Shown here: positions 8,541-17,738 of the stretch, in pieces
Position numbering within the stretch: the stretch's first letter is position 1
Layout of the letters: the number at the start of each line of letters is the position of its first letter
NCBI GenBank assembly: GCA_028709545.1
Contig: JAQVWT010000005.1
Coordinates: 1 to 35,606, forward strand
DNA length: 35,606 bases
Source of the DNA: Bacilli bacterium
GTDB lineage: Bacteria > Bacillota_I > Bacilli_A > RF39 > UBA660
Direction: 5' to 3'
Made by a program: the position numbers and the translations under genes
Notes under the pieces: model-generated
Databases searched by the model: none
Seen by the model: only the letters and a program-made list of their open reading frames with translations
What the model was told of the DNA's origin: nothing

Positions 8541-10440
8541 ATACTTCCTTTGAATTGTTTTTAATTGTATTATCATTAAAACTAATATAATTACTATTTA
8601 TATTATAGACTTTATACTTTTTACACCACTGATTAAAATAATGATTAGTATTACCTTTATGATAAATTAAATTAGTTATTCCAAATTTTACACCTTTACT
8701 ATTTAATTCATCTAGTAAATCAAATAGTTCTTTATCTTTAGCATCATCCCACATTTTATTATATTCACACGAAGAAACTAAATAAGGTGGATCTAAAAAT
8801 ACAAAGTCCCCTTCTTTAAATTCGATATCATTTATAAATTTTTTATAATCTTTATTATAAAAAATTATATTCTTATTTTCTATAAATGTTATGTAATTTA
8901 TAAGCGCGTTGTAAACATTTTTATTAAAATCTACATTACCCACTGGTAAATTAAAATCATTTTTAGAGTTAAATCTTATCATATGATTAAAACCATAAAT
9001 AAGTAGTAAATATAACCTTAACATATCTTTTTTATTTAAATTATAGTCGGCTCTTAGGTTATAGTATGCCTCTTTATTATATTTAGCATAATAAGTTTTA
9101 GGATATTGTTTTTTTAATTTTTCGGGAACTGTGATTCCTTTATATGAACAAGTTAAATTATAATTTTCTATTAATTCATATAATTTTTTTAATAATTTAT
9201 CCTTTTTATATCGATATTTCAAAAATTCTTTATGAAGTTTTATTATTGACTCATTTAAATCATTAAGAAGATATTCATCGGCAACTGTATTTAGAAAAGA
9301 ACTCCCTCCACCAACAAACGGTTCTATATATCTATTAATTTTTTGAGGAAATAATTCTTTTAATTGAGGCATTAATTTATACTTATCGCCAACATAAAAA
9401 AATGGTGAGCGAATTAAATTTTCTTTATTTTTTTCAACTTCAGTAATAAATACATATTCTTTATGATTATTTAAATTTGTTTTTCCAGCATTAAAAGCCT
9501 TATAGGGTTTTTCAAACACTTTCGTTTTACCCTTTTTTGATAATATTTCCTTAATTTGTTCTAATGATATCTTATTTTGAGAAGAGCTGCTTTTTGACGT
9601 ATAAGTATTATTATAAGTTACAACAATGTATTTAGCATTTATATTATTTATCAGTTCTTCAAAAGCCTTAGATGCATTACTTTTACAATATTCAGACATG
9701 TTTTCTTCTTTTGGTTTAAGGGCAGTTCCATATAACTCTGGTTTATCCCATTTAACTATTGTCTCTAATACATGATAAAATCTACTGTATTGTCTACTAT
9801 TATATGGTGGATCAATAAAGGCAATATCTGTTTTTATATTTTTTGAAAGTTTATTAGAATCTTTACGATATATTTTAATTGATTGATTTTCTTTTAATTT
9901 TATAGGTTTTATTAATTCAAATCTAAATTTATCTTTAATTGCATCTGTCTTTATATAGGCCTCATAATGCCCTACTGTGTTTGAAATTTTGTCAAGAGAA
10001 TATAAGAGTGAACTAATTAAGATAGCATACTCTTTATAATTAATCTTTTTATTTATATAATCATCTTCTATGTTCTGTCTTATATCTCCGATTACTCTTG
10101 CATCATTGTTTGAAAAATATTTATCACCAAAATTAATTGAAACATAATTATCATCTGTAGCCTTTAATTCGTTAAATTTTTCGAAATATTTTTTTAGTTT
10201 TTCTCCATCATAATCTTCTTGTAAAAAGAAGCCATTAAATATTATTTCATTAGAATACAAAAAATCATTAAGTACATAATCATCATATTTTTCTATTAAA
10301 TAATTTGTAACAGAGCCAGTCCCAGCAAAAACGTCAAAAAAAGATTTGCAGCCCTTACAATGCTTAGTTATAAGGGTTTCGATCCAATCCATTAACTTGC
10401 GTTTATTCCCAGTATATCTACGATTATATATATTAAACAT
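8518..10440 (-). CDS. Fused two-domain N6-adenine DNA methyltransferase (two D12/Dam-like domains)
   Basis: 640 aa with two MTase domains: 'RYTGNKRKLMDWIE...FDVFAGTGSV...AFIDPPYNSRQYSRFYH' and 'SPFFYVGDKYKLMPQLKELFP...YIEPFVGGGSSF...VFLDPPYLVS'. Confidence 0.9.
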   Translation of the reverse strand: MFNIYNRRYTGNKRKLMDWIETLITKHCKGCKSFFDVFAGTGSVTNYLIEKYDDYVLNDFLYSNEIIFNGFFLQEDYDGEKLKKYFEKFNELKATDDNYVSINFGDKYFSNNDARVIGDIRQNIEDDYINKKINYKEYAILISSLLYSLDKISNTVGHYEAYIKTDAIKDKFRFELIKPIKLKENQSIKIYRKDSNKLSKNIKTDIAFIDPPYNSRQYSRFYHVLETIVKWDKPELYGTALKPKEENMSEYCKSNASKAFEELINNINAKYIVVTYNNTYTSKSSSSQNKISLEQIKEILSKKGKTKVFEKPYKAFNAGKTNLNNHKEYVFITEVEKNKENLIRSPFFYVGDKYKLMPQLKELFPQKINRYIEPFVGGGSSFLNTVADEYLLNDLNESIIKLHKEFLKYRYKKDKLLKKLYELIENYNLTCSYKGITVPEKLKKQYPKTYYAKYNKEAYYNLRADYNLNKKDMLRLYLLLIYGFNHMIRFNSKNDFNLPVGNVDFNKNVYNALINYITFIENKNIIFYNKDYKKFINDIEFKEGDFVFLDPPYLVSSCEYNKMWDDAKDKELFDLLDELNSKGVKFGITNLIYHKGNTNHYFNQWCKKYKVYNINSNYISFNDNTIKNNSKEVYVTNYEK

Positions 10441-10655
10441 AATAAGCTCCTCTCTACTTTTATATCTATAAAAAGTATATCATCTTTTAAATATAAATGG
10501 AATGACTTTTCAAATTTTCCCATCCACTTTACTCTTTATAATATATGTACACAACTTATTTCTATTTTCCTTTAAAATAATTAAAAATAAAAAAGCAGCT
10601 TTTGAGAAAACAAATCTGCTTCTTATATCTAAAATTTTAATGATAAATACTAAAA

Positions 10656-11915
10656 TTATTTTTTTAAATTCGCGATTGATACTACTAATACTCCATCTGA
10701 TCTTTGATATGAGTTTTGTCCACCGTAAAGAACCATTAAAAATGCTGGTTTACCTTTTATATCAGTATTAATTTTATTTTTTAATTCAAGTAAATTAGCT
10801 GCTGCTTCATCAACTTTTTCTTCGCCAAGTTTTACTTCTACTGCTCCCCATCTACCATCATTTAACTCTAAAATCGCATCGACTTCATAACCTTTTTCTT
10901 CTCTATAACTAAATATATTACCATCAATACTATCTATATATATCCTTAAATCTCGTAAAGCTAATGCTTCAAATAAGAAACCAAAATAATTAAAATCAGT
11001 TAATATTTTTGTGCTTGTTAATCTTAAAGAAGAACATACTAGTGAAGTATCAACTAACAACTTTTTATCACTTTTTCTAAGCGCTGTTTTACTTCTAATT
11101 GAAGTTGGCCATGAAGTAATATTTTCAATTATAAATAATTTTTCTAAAGTATTTTTATAATCACTAAATGTATTACTACTAATTTCTATTCCTTCATTTA
11201 CCATATCTTCCATTATAGTTACATCACTTGCATATGTTGCAATATTTCTAGAATAAGATTTTAATAGAGCATTCATTTTAGACGGATCTCTTTTTACTCC
11301 ATCAATAGTCACGATACGTTCATTTATTAAAGAATTATAATAATCATTCATAAATAAGACGGCATCTTCTTCACTATAATCTATAGTTTTAGGAAACCCT
11401 CCTCTTATTATTAAATATAATATTTTTTCTAAAGAAAGATCACACTGAGCAAAAATTTTATGATTTCCTGAGAAAAGTTTTTGCAAAGATACTTTCCCAT
11501 CTGAATCTCCGCTTTCATATAATGACATTGGTCTCATTTTTAAGGTTGCTATTCTGCCTGTACCAGTATGCATTACTTTATCTCTGTTTATATTAACAGA
11601 CCCCGTAAGAAGATATAATCCGTTTTCACCTTTTTTATCTATATCATGACGGATAGTATCCCAAATCGAATAGTTGTCTTGCCACTCATCAAAAAGAATT
11701 GGATTTTCACTTTCCAATAATGTTTGTGGGCTATTATTTACTTGAAACTTATAAAATTCTTTTTTTACTGGATCTTGAAATTCAATTACAGTTTGAGCAA
11801 ATTGCTTGGCACTTGTTGATTTGCCAACAAATTTAGCTCCGGTAATTAATACTCCTCCAAATATTTTCAATTTTTTTTCTAGCATTTCATCAGATATTCT
11901 TTTTAAATATTTCAT
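10656..11915 (-). CDS. AAA ATPase with DUF4143 C-terminal domain
   Basis: ORF 10656..11930; best start MKYLKRISDEML at 11915 with GGAGG upstream. 'GVLITGAKFVGKSTSAKQF' Walker A, 'PILFDEWQ', 'YLLTGS', C-terminal 'EVDAILELNDGRWGAVEVKLG'. Confidence 0.9.
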   Translation of the reverse strand: MKYLKRISDEMLEKKLKIFGGVLITGAKFVGKSTSAKQFAQTVIEFQDPVKKEFYKFQVNNSPQTLLESENPILFDEWQDNYSIWDTIRHDIDKKGENGLYLLTGSVNINRDKVMHTGTGRIATLKMRPMSLYESGDSDGKVSLQKLFSGNHKIFAQCDLSLEKILYLIIRGGFPKTIDYSEEDAVLFMNDYYNSLINERIVTIDGVKRDPSKMNALLKSYSRNIATYASDVTIMEDMVNEGIEISSNTFSDYKNTLEKLFIIENITSWPTSIRSKTALRKSDKKLLVDTSLVCSSLRLTSTKILTDFNYFGFLFEALALRDLRIYIDSIDGNIFSYREEKGYEVDAILELNDGRWGAVEVKLGEEKVDEAAANLLELKNKINTDIKGKPAFLMVLYGGQNSYQRSDGVLVVSIANLKK

Positions 11916-11970
11916 TTTTAGGACCTCCATTTAAAATATTATACTATAAAAGATGTGACATTGCAAATAA

Positions 11971-12057
11971 TTGAGTGTTTTAGGAAACTTTCATTGAGCG
12001 TTTTAGGAAACTTTCATTGAGTGTTTTAGGAAACTTTCATTGAGTGTTTTAGGAAAA
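11971..12057. repeat. 23-bp tandem repeat array, about 3.8 copies
   Basis: Unit TTGAGTGTTTTAGGAAACTTTCA at 11971, 11994, 12017, 12040 (exact 23-bp period, one T/C difference in copy 2, last copy partial). Confidence 0.95.
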
Positions 12058-12058
12058 C

Positions 12059-12100
12059 AAAACCAGCAGTTATTAATAAAACATTACTGCTGGTTTGATT
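12059..12100 (-). terminator. truB operon terminator
   Basis: Minus strand AAACCAGCAGTaatgttttattaataACTGCTGGTTTTGTTTT. Confidence 0.8.
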
Positions 12101-12921
12101 TTCTCAGGATCTTTATCATACTTTTGATAAAGAGCTATTTCTTTATTACCGACGACAAATAAAATATAATCTTTTATTTCTCTATCTAATATTTGACCAT
12201 TTTTAACTTTATATAGCATTTCTGGATCTATTTCTTCTTGAGGATAGTCTTTTAATATCTCAACTACACTATATAAATAATGTTTATTATATAAAACATC
12301 ATCTAAAGATGCTGCATTTTCTATATTAAAGCTACCTAAGGATGTTCTTTCAAGTTCAGTAAGGGTGGCTACTGTTCCAAGTGAGGCTCCAATATCTCTA
12401 ACTAAACTGCGGATGTAGGTTCCTTTAGATACTTTAGTTTTAATTTTAATAATATCATCTTTAATAGATAAAAGTTCTATATCATATATAGTCACATCTC
12501 TTTTAGGAAGCTCTACTTCCTCATTGTTTCTAGCATATTCATATAATTTTTTACCATCAACTTTAACTGCTGAATAAATAGGTACTTCTTGGTTATATGT
12601 TTTAATATATGATTTTAATATCTTCTTAATTTCTGATTCTTTAATACTTACTTTTTTATTAGTTATTATTTTACCAGTTATATCTAAAGTGTCAGTTAAT
12701 ATGCCTAGTTTAAAGGTGGCAATATATTCTTTATTTTGGCTAGTTAAAATATTTGATAGTTTAGTAGCCTTGCCAACTAAACAAACTAGAACCCCAGTTG
12801 CCATAGGGTCTAATGTGCCTGTATGGCCTATTTCTTTTGTTTCTAAGATTTGATTTAATCTATTTACTACATCTCTACTAGTAATACCCACTGGTTTGTT
12901 GATAACTATCGCACCATTCAT
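12073..12921 (-). CDS. truB: tRNA pseudouridine(55) synthase
   Basis: 'MNGAIVINKPVGITSRDVVNRL...IGHTGTLDPMATGVLVCLVGKATKLS'. Confidence 0.97.
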   Translation of the reverse strand: MNGAIVINKPVGITSRDVVNRLNQILETKEIGHTGTLDPMATGVLVCLVGKATKLSNILTSQNKEYIATFKLGILTDTLDITGKIITNKKVSIKESEIKKILKSYIKTYNQEVPIYSAVKVDGKKLYEYARNNEEVELPKRDVTIYDIELLSIKDDIIKIKTKVSKGTYIRSLVRDIGASLGTVATLTELERTSLGSFNIENAASLDDVLYNKHYLYSVVEILKDYPQEEIDPEMLYKVKNGQILDREIKDYILFVVGNKEIALYQKYDKDPEKIKPAVMFY

Positions 12922-12922
12922 T

Positions 12923-13465
12923 TTATCTACCCTTCTTTATTTTTCCACTATATTTAGTTGCATCATTGTACTGTGCTTGAGGTATAAAGTCGGTTTTTTC
13001 AACAACCTTTTTTAATGCCCCAATAGTATGAGGAACTTCAAGTTCAACTGTATCTATATCATTTGTTAAGAAGTACTCTCTTACGCCTTCTAGTAAGTAT
13101 TCAGATGCTGATTTGTTATCTTTGAAATTTATTATAAACTTCTTACGATACTCTGGTTTTATATAAATACTATATATTCCCCCAACATTGTCAGCAAAAA
13201 TTCCAACGCATGCAAAACCGATTATATCCTCTTCTATATATAATCCTAAGACTCTTTTATCAATCATATTCTTAGGAATAATATCCGAAACTGCTTCAGC
13301 AGTTTGCTTCTCAGCAAAATCTTTATTAAAATCCAAAAACTCTCTTATTTTAGTTATTGGGATTTTACTAGTCCAATCTGTTCCTAAAACTTGTTTATAA
13401 TAATCATAATACATTTCAAGTAGTTCTTCATAGTCCGTTTTTTCAATGTTTTTAATAAAAATCAT
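12923..13465 (-). CDS. GNAT-family N-acetyltransferase
   Basis: 'IGFACVGIFADNVGGIYSIYIKPEYRKKFIINFK...' GNAT-like core; 180 aa. Confidence 0.7.
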   Translation of the reverse strand: MIFIKNIEKTDYEELLEMYYDYYKQVLGTDWTSKIPITKIREFLDFNKDFAEKQTAEAVSDIIPKNMIDKRVLGLYIEEDIIGFACVGIFADNVGGIYSIYIKPEYRKKFIINFKDNKSASEYLLEGVREYFLTNDIDTVELEVPHTIGALKKVVEKTDFIPQAQYNDATKYSGKIKKGR

Positions 13466-13482
13466 AATATCCCCCTAAACGA

Positions 13483-13821
13483 TTATTTATTTATATCGGC
13501 AAGTATTTTTTCAATATTAGCACCATACTCTATCGACTCATCAAAAATAAATCGCAAGTTTGGTGTATGTCTAATATCCATACGCTCAGCAAGTTCTGTT
13601 CTTAAAAAAGAGCTTGCTTTATCTAGTTCATCTTGAACCTCTTTTTTATCATATTCACTTAAATAAGTATAATATATTTTAGCTAAGCCTAAATCAGAAG
13701 TTACATCAGCGGCAGTAATAGTTATTTTATTAAGTATTTCTGATTTAGCTTTTTCTAAAATAATTTCTGATAATTCTTTTACAATTTGTGAACCTATCCG
13801 TTCTGTTTTGATTTTACTCAT
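13483..13821 (-). CDS. rbfA: Ribosome-binding factor A
   Basis: 'SKIKTERIGSQIVKELSEII...ITAADVTSDLGLAKIYYTYL...RTELAERMDIRHTPNLRFIFDES'. Confidence 0.95.
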   Translation of the reverse strand: MSKIKTERIGSQIVKELSEIILEKAKSEILNKITITAADVTSDLGLAKIYYTYLSEYDKKEVQDELDKASSFLRTELAERMDIRHTPNLRFIFDESIEYGANIEKILADINK

Positions 13822-15923
13822 TTCTTTATTTCTACCTTTTCATAAGTTTCAAAAATATCTTTTTCTTTAATGTCATTATAATTTTCAAGAGTTATTCCAC
13901 ATTCAAAACCTTGTTTTACTTCTTTAACAGTGTCTTTCTCTCTTTGAACAGAAGAAATTTTACCATCATGAATTATAACTCCGTCTCTGATGATTCTTAC
14001 CTTAGAATTATTTTTAATTAATCCGCTTGTTACCATAACTCCAGCAATATTTCCAACTTTACTAAATTTAAATAATTGACGAACTTCAGCAGTTCCTATT
14101 ATTTTTTCTTCAAATTCTGGATCAAGTAAACCTTTCATTGCCAGCTCCATCTCTTCTACTAGTTTATAAATAACTTGGTACAATCTAATTTCTACATTGT
14201 ATTCCTTAGCCACATCTTTAGTAATAGAAGAAGGAGATACATTAAAACCAATCACAAGAGCATCAGATGCATTGGCTAGAACAATATCACTTTCCGTAAT
14301 CGTTCCAATGCCAGATCTTATTACTTTGATTCTTGACCCTTCTATATCGATTCTTTCTAGAGCATTTTTAACGGCTTCTTCCGAGCCTCTAACATCACAT
14401 TTTAAAACAACATTTATTTCTTTTACGCCACACTTTATTTTTTCAAACATATCTTCAAAAGTTAAAGGAATATTTTGACATTTTTTTTCTTTACATTGAA
14501 CGAGTCTCTTCTCAGCAACTTCTCGAGCTGATTTTTCAAGTTCAAAAGCCATAAATTTATCTCCAGCTTCTGGATTTGCATTTAGTCCAGTGATTTCAAC
14601 CGGTGTTGAAGGGCCTGCTTCAACAATATCTTTACCCTGATCATCTTTTAAGGTTCTTACTCTACCATGAGTTGTTCCAACGACAACAGGATCTCCAAGT
14701 CTTAATGTTCCGTTTTGAATCAGTAGTGTTGCTACTCCACCAACATTTTTATCAATACGCGATTCAATAACAGTTCCAACTGCATAGCGATTGGGATTAG
14801 CTTTAAGCTCACCAACTTCTGCAATGACTAAAAGTGTTTCTAAAAGTTTGTCGATACCTTCTCCTGTATGAGCGCTGATATTAACAAAGGGAATATCTCC
14901 GCCCCATGCCTCGGGATTTAAATTAAGAGCAGCAAGCTCTTGCATAACTTTATCAGGATTTGCCTCTTTTTTATCGATTTTATTAACGGCAACCACAATT
15001 GGCACTTCAGCTGAAAGTGCATGCTCGATTGCTTCTTTTGTTTGAGGCATTACCCCATCATCGGCTGCAACAATTATAATAACAATATCAGTTACACTTG
15101 CCCCTCTTGCCCGCATTTCTGTAAATGCCGCATGACCTGGTGTATCGATAAATGTTAACTTTTCATTATTATAAGTAGTTTGGTAAGCACCAATTGCTTG
15201 AGTAATTCCTCCGGCTTCACATGATGCCACACTTGCACATCTAATATAATCAAGAAGTGTGGTTTTTCCATGATCTACATGGCCCATAACCGTTATAACT
15301 GGTGGTCTTTTAACTAAATCTTCATCACTATCAATAATTTCATATTCTTCAAAATTAGAAATGTCTTGACTTTCTTCTTTTTTAAGTACTTTTTTATAAT
15401 CAACAACTAGTATTTCTGCTGTTTCAAAATCAAGTACTTGATTTTGATTAAGCATTAGTCCTAAACCAATTAATTTTTTTATTATATCCGCACTATTTAC
15501 TTCTAAACTATCAGCAAAATCTTTAACAGTCATTCCTTCTTTATAAAGAATAATATTACTGCTATCATCGACATTTCCCATTAGTTTAATTTTGTTTTTA
15601 TACATCGCTTTTCTTTTCTTTGTATAATCACTTGATTCTTTAACTGTAGATTTCTTTTTTAATTTTTGTTTTCTTTCAGTATCTTCTTTAATAAAATTCG
15701 ATTCTTTTAATATTTCTTCAACAGCATCATCTAGTACATCATTATCTTCATGGGTTGCATCCGTATCGGTGCTGATAAGGTTCATAGAATTATCTAAAAC
15801 AATAATATCATCATCATCTAAAATATCACTGCCTTCAGTTTTTTTAATTCCCAGTTCATTGCATTTTCCTAGCACTTCTTGAACTGTATAGCCCATCTCC
15901 GCTGCATATTCTTGTATACTCAT
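13818..15923 (-). CDS. infB: Translation initiation factor IF-2
   Basis: 'RPPVITVMGHVDHGKTTLLDYIR...GGITQAIGAYQ...FIDTPGHAAFTEMRARGA...VNKIDK'. Confidence 0.99.
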   Translation of the reverse strand: MSIQEYAAEMGYTVQEVLGKCNELGIKKTEGSDILDDDDIIVLDNSMNLISTDTDATHEDNDVLDDAVEEILKESNFIKEDTERKQKLKKKSTVKESSDYTKKRKAMYKNKIKLMGNVDDSSNIILYKEGMTVKDFADSLEVNSADIIKKLIGLGLMLNQNQVLDFETAEILVVDYKKVLKKEESQDISNFEEYEIIDSDEDLVKRPPVITVMGHVDHGKTTLLDYIRCASVASCEAGGITQAIGAYQTTYNNEKLTFIDTPGHAAFTEMRARGASVTDIVIIIVAADDGVMPQTKEAIEHALSAEVPIVVAVNKIDKKEANPDKVMQELAALNLNPEAWGGDIPFVNISAHTGEGIDKLLETLLVIAEVGELKANPNRYAVGTVIESRIDKNVGGVATLLIQNGTLRLGDPVVVGTTHGRVRTLKDDQGKDIVEAGPSTPVEITGLNANPEAGDKFMAFELEKSAREVAEKRLVQCKEKKCQNIPLTFEDMFEKIKCGVKEINVVLKCDVRGSEEAVKNALERIDIEGSRIKVIRSGIGTITESDIVLANASDALVIGFNVSPSSITKDVAKEYNVEIRLYQVIYKLVEEMELAMKGLLDPEFEEKIIGTAEVRQLFKFSKVGNIAGVMVTSGLIKNNSKVRIIRDGVIIHDGKISSVQREKDTVKEVKQGFECGITLENYNDIKEKDIFETYEKVEIKK

Positions 15924-15941
15924 TTAAGAGCACCGCCTTTC

Positions 15942-16193
15942 TTAATCTATAATCTTTAATAATTCATCATATATTATAGTATCAACTTCAGTTGCAAATA
16001 CTTGATTTAATACTTTAATATTTTTTGCTTTATTTATTACTTCACTATCTTTTTTTAAATAGCATCCTTTACCATTTAGTTTGCCAGTTACATCAATTTT
16101 TATTTCATTTTCATAATTTACAATCCTAATTAATTCTTTTTTAGGTAATTTTTCTTTTGTAACAACGCACATTCTCATGGGAATTTTTTTCAC
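15942..16193 (-). CDS. ylxR: YlxR-family RNA-binding protein
   Basis: 'PMRMCVVTKEKLPKKELIRIV...DVTGKLNGKGCYLKKD' between nusA and infB. Confidence 0.9.
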   Translation of the reverse strand: MKKIPMRMCVVTKEKLPKKELIRIVNYENEIKIDVTGKLNGKGCYLKKDSEVINKAKNIKVLNQVFATEVDTIIYDELLKIID

Positions 16194-17311
16194 TAATCTT
16201 CATTTCCTTCTTCAGTAATTTGCTTTAAAGTTTTAACGGTAATATGAAACTTCGTAAGTCTACTTGCAAGTTTAATATTTATTCCTTTTTTACCAATTGC
16301 CAGTGGTAAGTTATCTTCATCAACAATTGCTAAAGCTTCTCTTGTTTTTGTATCATCGATGATATTTACAATAACACCTTTAGCTGGTGATAATGCATTA
16401 GCAATATATTCGCTGTTATCTTCACTATAAAGAATTAAATCTATTTTTTCACCATTTAATTCTTTTAAAATACTAGATATTCTTGAGCCTCGCTCACCAA
16501 TACACGTTCCAATCGGATCAATTCTTTCTTGATCGGTATTTACAGCTACTTTACTTCTTACCCCTGCTTCTCTAGCAACGCCATAAAGTTGTATTACTCC
16601 ATCGGCAAGTTCTGGTATTTCTTGTTCAAATAATCTTTTAACAAAATTATTATGTTTTCTAGAACATAAGATAAGTGGTCCTTTAGGAGTTTCTTCGATT
16701 TTTTGTAAATATACTTTAATTGAAGTCCCCATTTTTACTTCTTCTCCTGGTATCATTTCGGTTTTAGGTAGTATTCCTCTTGTTCTACCTAGATCGATAT
16801 AATAATTTCTATTATCTTCCATTGCCAGCATACCTAGCATTATTTCATCTTGTTTATTTGAAAACTCTTCAATTATACTTAACTTTTCAGCATCTCTAAT
16901 CTTCTGGGTTAAAACTTGTTTAGCAGTTGATGCTGCTACTCTGCCAAAATCTTTCGGCGTCACTTCTTCTTCAATTGTCTCACCGATTTTAATATTTGCT
17001 ACAAGTTTTTGAGCATCTTCAAGTAGTATTTGAGCATCTTCATTTATTTCTGGTTCTAAATAAGTAATATTACCTTCTTCATCAACAGTTTCTTCTCCAT
17101 CAATATAATCATCGACAACTACTAAATAAGAATAAACTTTAATATCTCCAGTTTCTCTATTAATATCTACTTTAACATTAGTCTTAGAATCAAAGTTTTT
17201 CTTATAAGCAGTCATTAACGCTTGCTCCATACTTTCAAAAACTATATCTTCATTAATCCCTTTTTCTTGAGAAATATTTTTAACTGCCTTAATAAATTCT
17301 TTTGTATCCAT
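16193..17311 (-). CDS. nusA: Transcription termination/antitermination factor NusA
   Basis: 'MDTKEFIKAVKNISQEKGI...RTRGILPKTEMIPGE...RSKVAVNTDQERIDPIGTCIGERGSRI'. Confidence 0.97.
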   Translation of the reverse strand: MDTKEFIKAVKNISQEKGINEDIVFESMEQALMTAYKKNFDSKTNVKVDINRETGDIKVYSYLVVVDDYIDGEETVDEEGNITYLEPEINEDAQILLEDAQKLVANIKIGETIEEEVTPKDFGRVAASTAKQVLTQKIRDAEKLSIIEEFSNKQDEIMLGMLAMEDNRNYYIDLGRTRGILPKTEMIPGEEVKMGTSIKVYLQKIEETPKGPLILCSRKHNNFVKRLFEQEIPELADGVIQLYGVAREAGVRSKVAVNTDQERIDPIGTCIGERGSRISSILKELNGEKIDLILYSEDNSEYIANALSPAKGVIVNIIDDTKTREALAIVDEDNLPLAIGKKGINIKLASRLTKFHITVKTLKQITEEGNED

Positions 17312-17314
17312 CTC

Positions 17315-17566
17315 TTAACCTCTTTCTTTACTGGAAATATCTAATATATATTCTTCTTCTATTAAATCATACTCATCAATGAGTGGATTTATTATCTTAG
17401 TTGCACTTGTTACTGCATCTAAATCAAGACCACCGACTTTGTCTAAAGTAATCTTTAAAAATTTATATTTATTTTCTTTAACAAACTCTATTTTATCAAC
17501 GATGATTTTTTGATCAACTAATTTACTTTCAATTCCTTTTTTTATTTTTTCTAAACTCTCTTGCAT
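17315..17566 (-). CDS. rimP: Short RimP-like ribosome maturation factor (N-terminal domain only)
   Basis: 83 aa directly upstream of nusA: 'FLKITLDKVGGLDLDAVTSATKIINPLIDEYDLIEEEYILDISSKERG'; stops where the N domain normally ends. Confidence 0.75.
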   Translation of the reverse strand: MQESLEKIKKGIESKLVDQKIIVDKIEFVKENKYKFLKITLDKVGGLDLDAVTSATKIINPLIDEYDLIEEEYILDISSKERG

Positions 17567-17581
17567 ATATCCTCCTAAAGC

Positions 17582-17611
17582 AATAATAAAAGCGGGATGT
17601 TTTGCCCACTT
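17582..17611 (-). promoter_or_regulatory. Hairpin plus U-rich tract in the rimP leader (possible attenuator)
   Basis: Minus strand AAGTGGGcaaaacatCCCGCTTTTATTATT between the rimP promoter and its AGGAGG SD. Confidence 0.55.
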
Positions 17612-17625
17612 AAATCTGTATTTGT

Positions 17626-17654
17626 ATTATAGCAAAGGTAACTTCTAAAGTAAA
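17626..17654 (-). promoter_or_regulatory. Promoter of the rimP-nusA-infB operon
   Basis: Minus strand TTTACT, 17-bp spacer, TATAAT (17631-17626). Confidence 0.75.
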
Positions 17655-17714
17655 GGATTTGCATTAAAGTAAAATATGTTTTTATAAATTTTACTGAAAA
17701 TGTATTATTATATA

Positions 17715-17738
17715 AAAAAACAACTAGCTACCAGTTGC
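17715..17738 (-). terminator. Terminator after pgsA
   Basis: Minus strand CAACTggtagctAGTTGTTTTTTT directly after pgsA. Confidence 0.7.

Noticed and set aside
10502-10771. 89-aa plus-strand ORF
   Set aside because: Low-complexity Ile/Leu/Phe translation of AT-rich intergenic DNA running antisense into the ATPase gene.
11971-12057. Possible CRISPR array
   Set aside because: Repeats are directly contiguous (23-bp period) with no spacers and no cas genes nearby.
13188-13400. 70-aa plus-strand ORF
   Set aside because: Antisense to the GNAT gene, no support.
14197-14478. 93-aa plus-strand ORF
   Set aside because: Antisense to infB.
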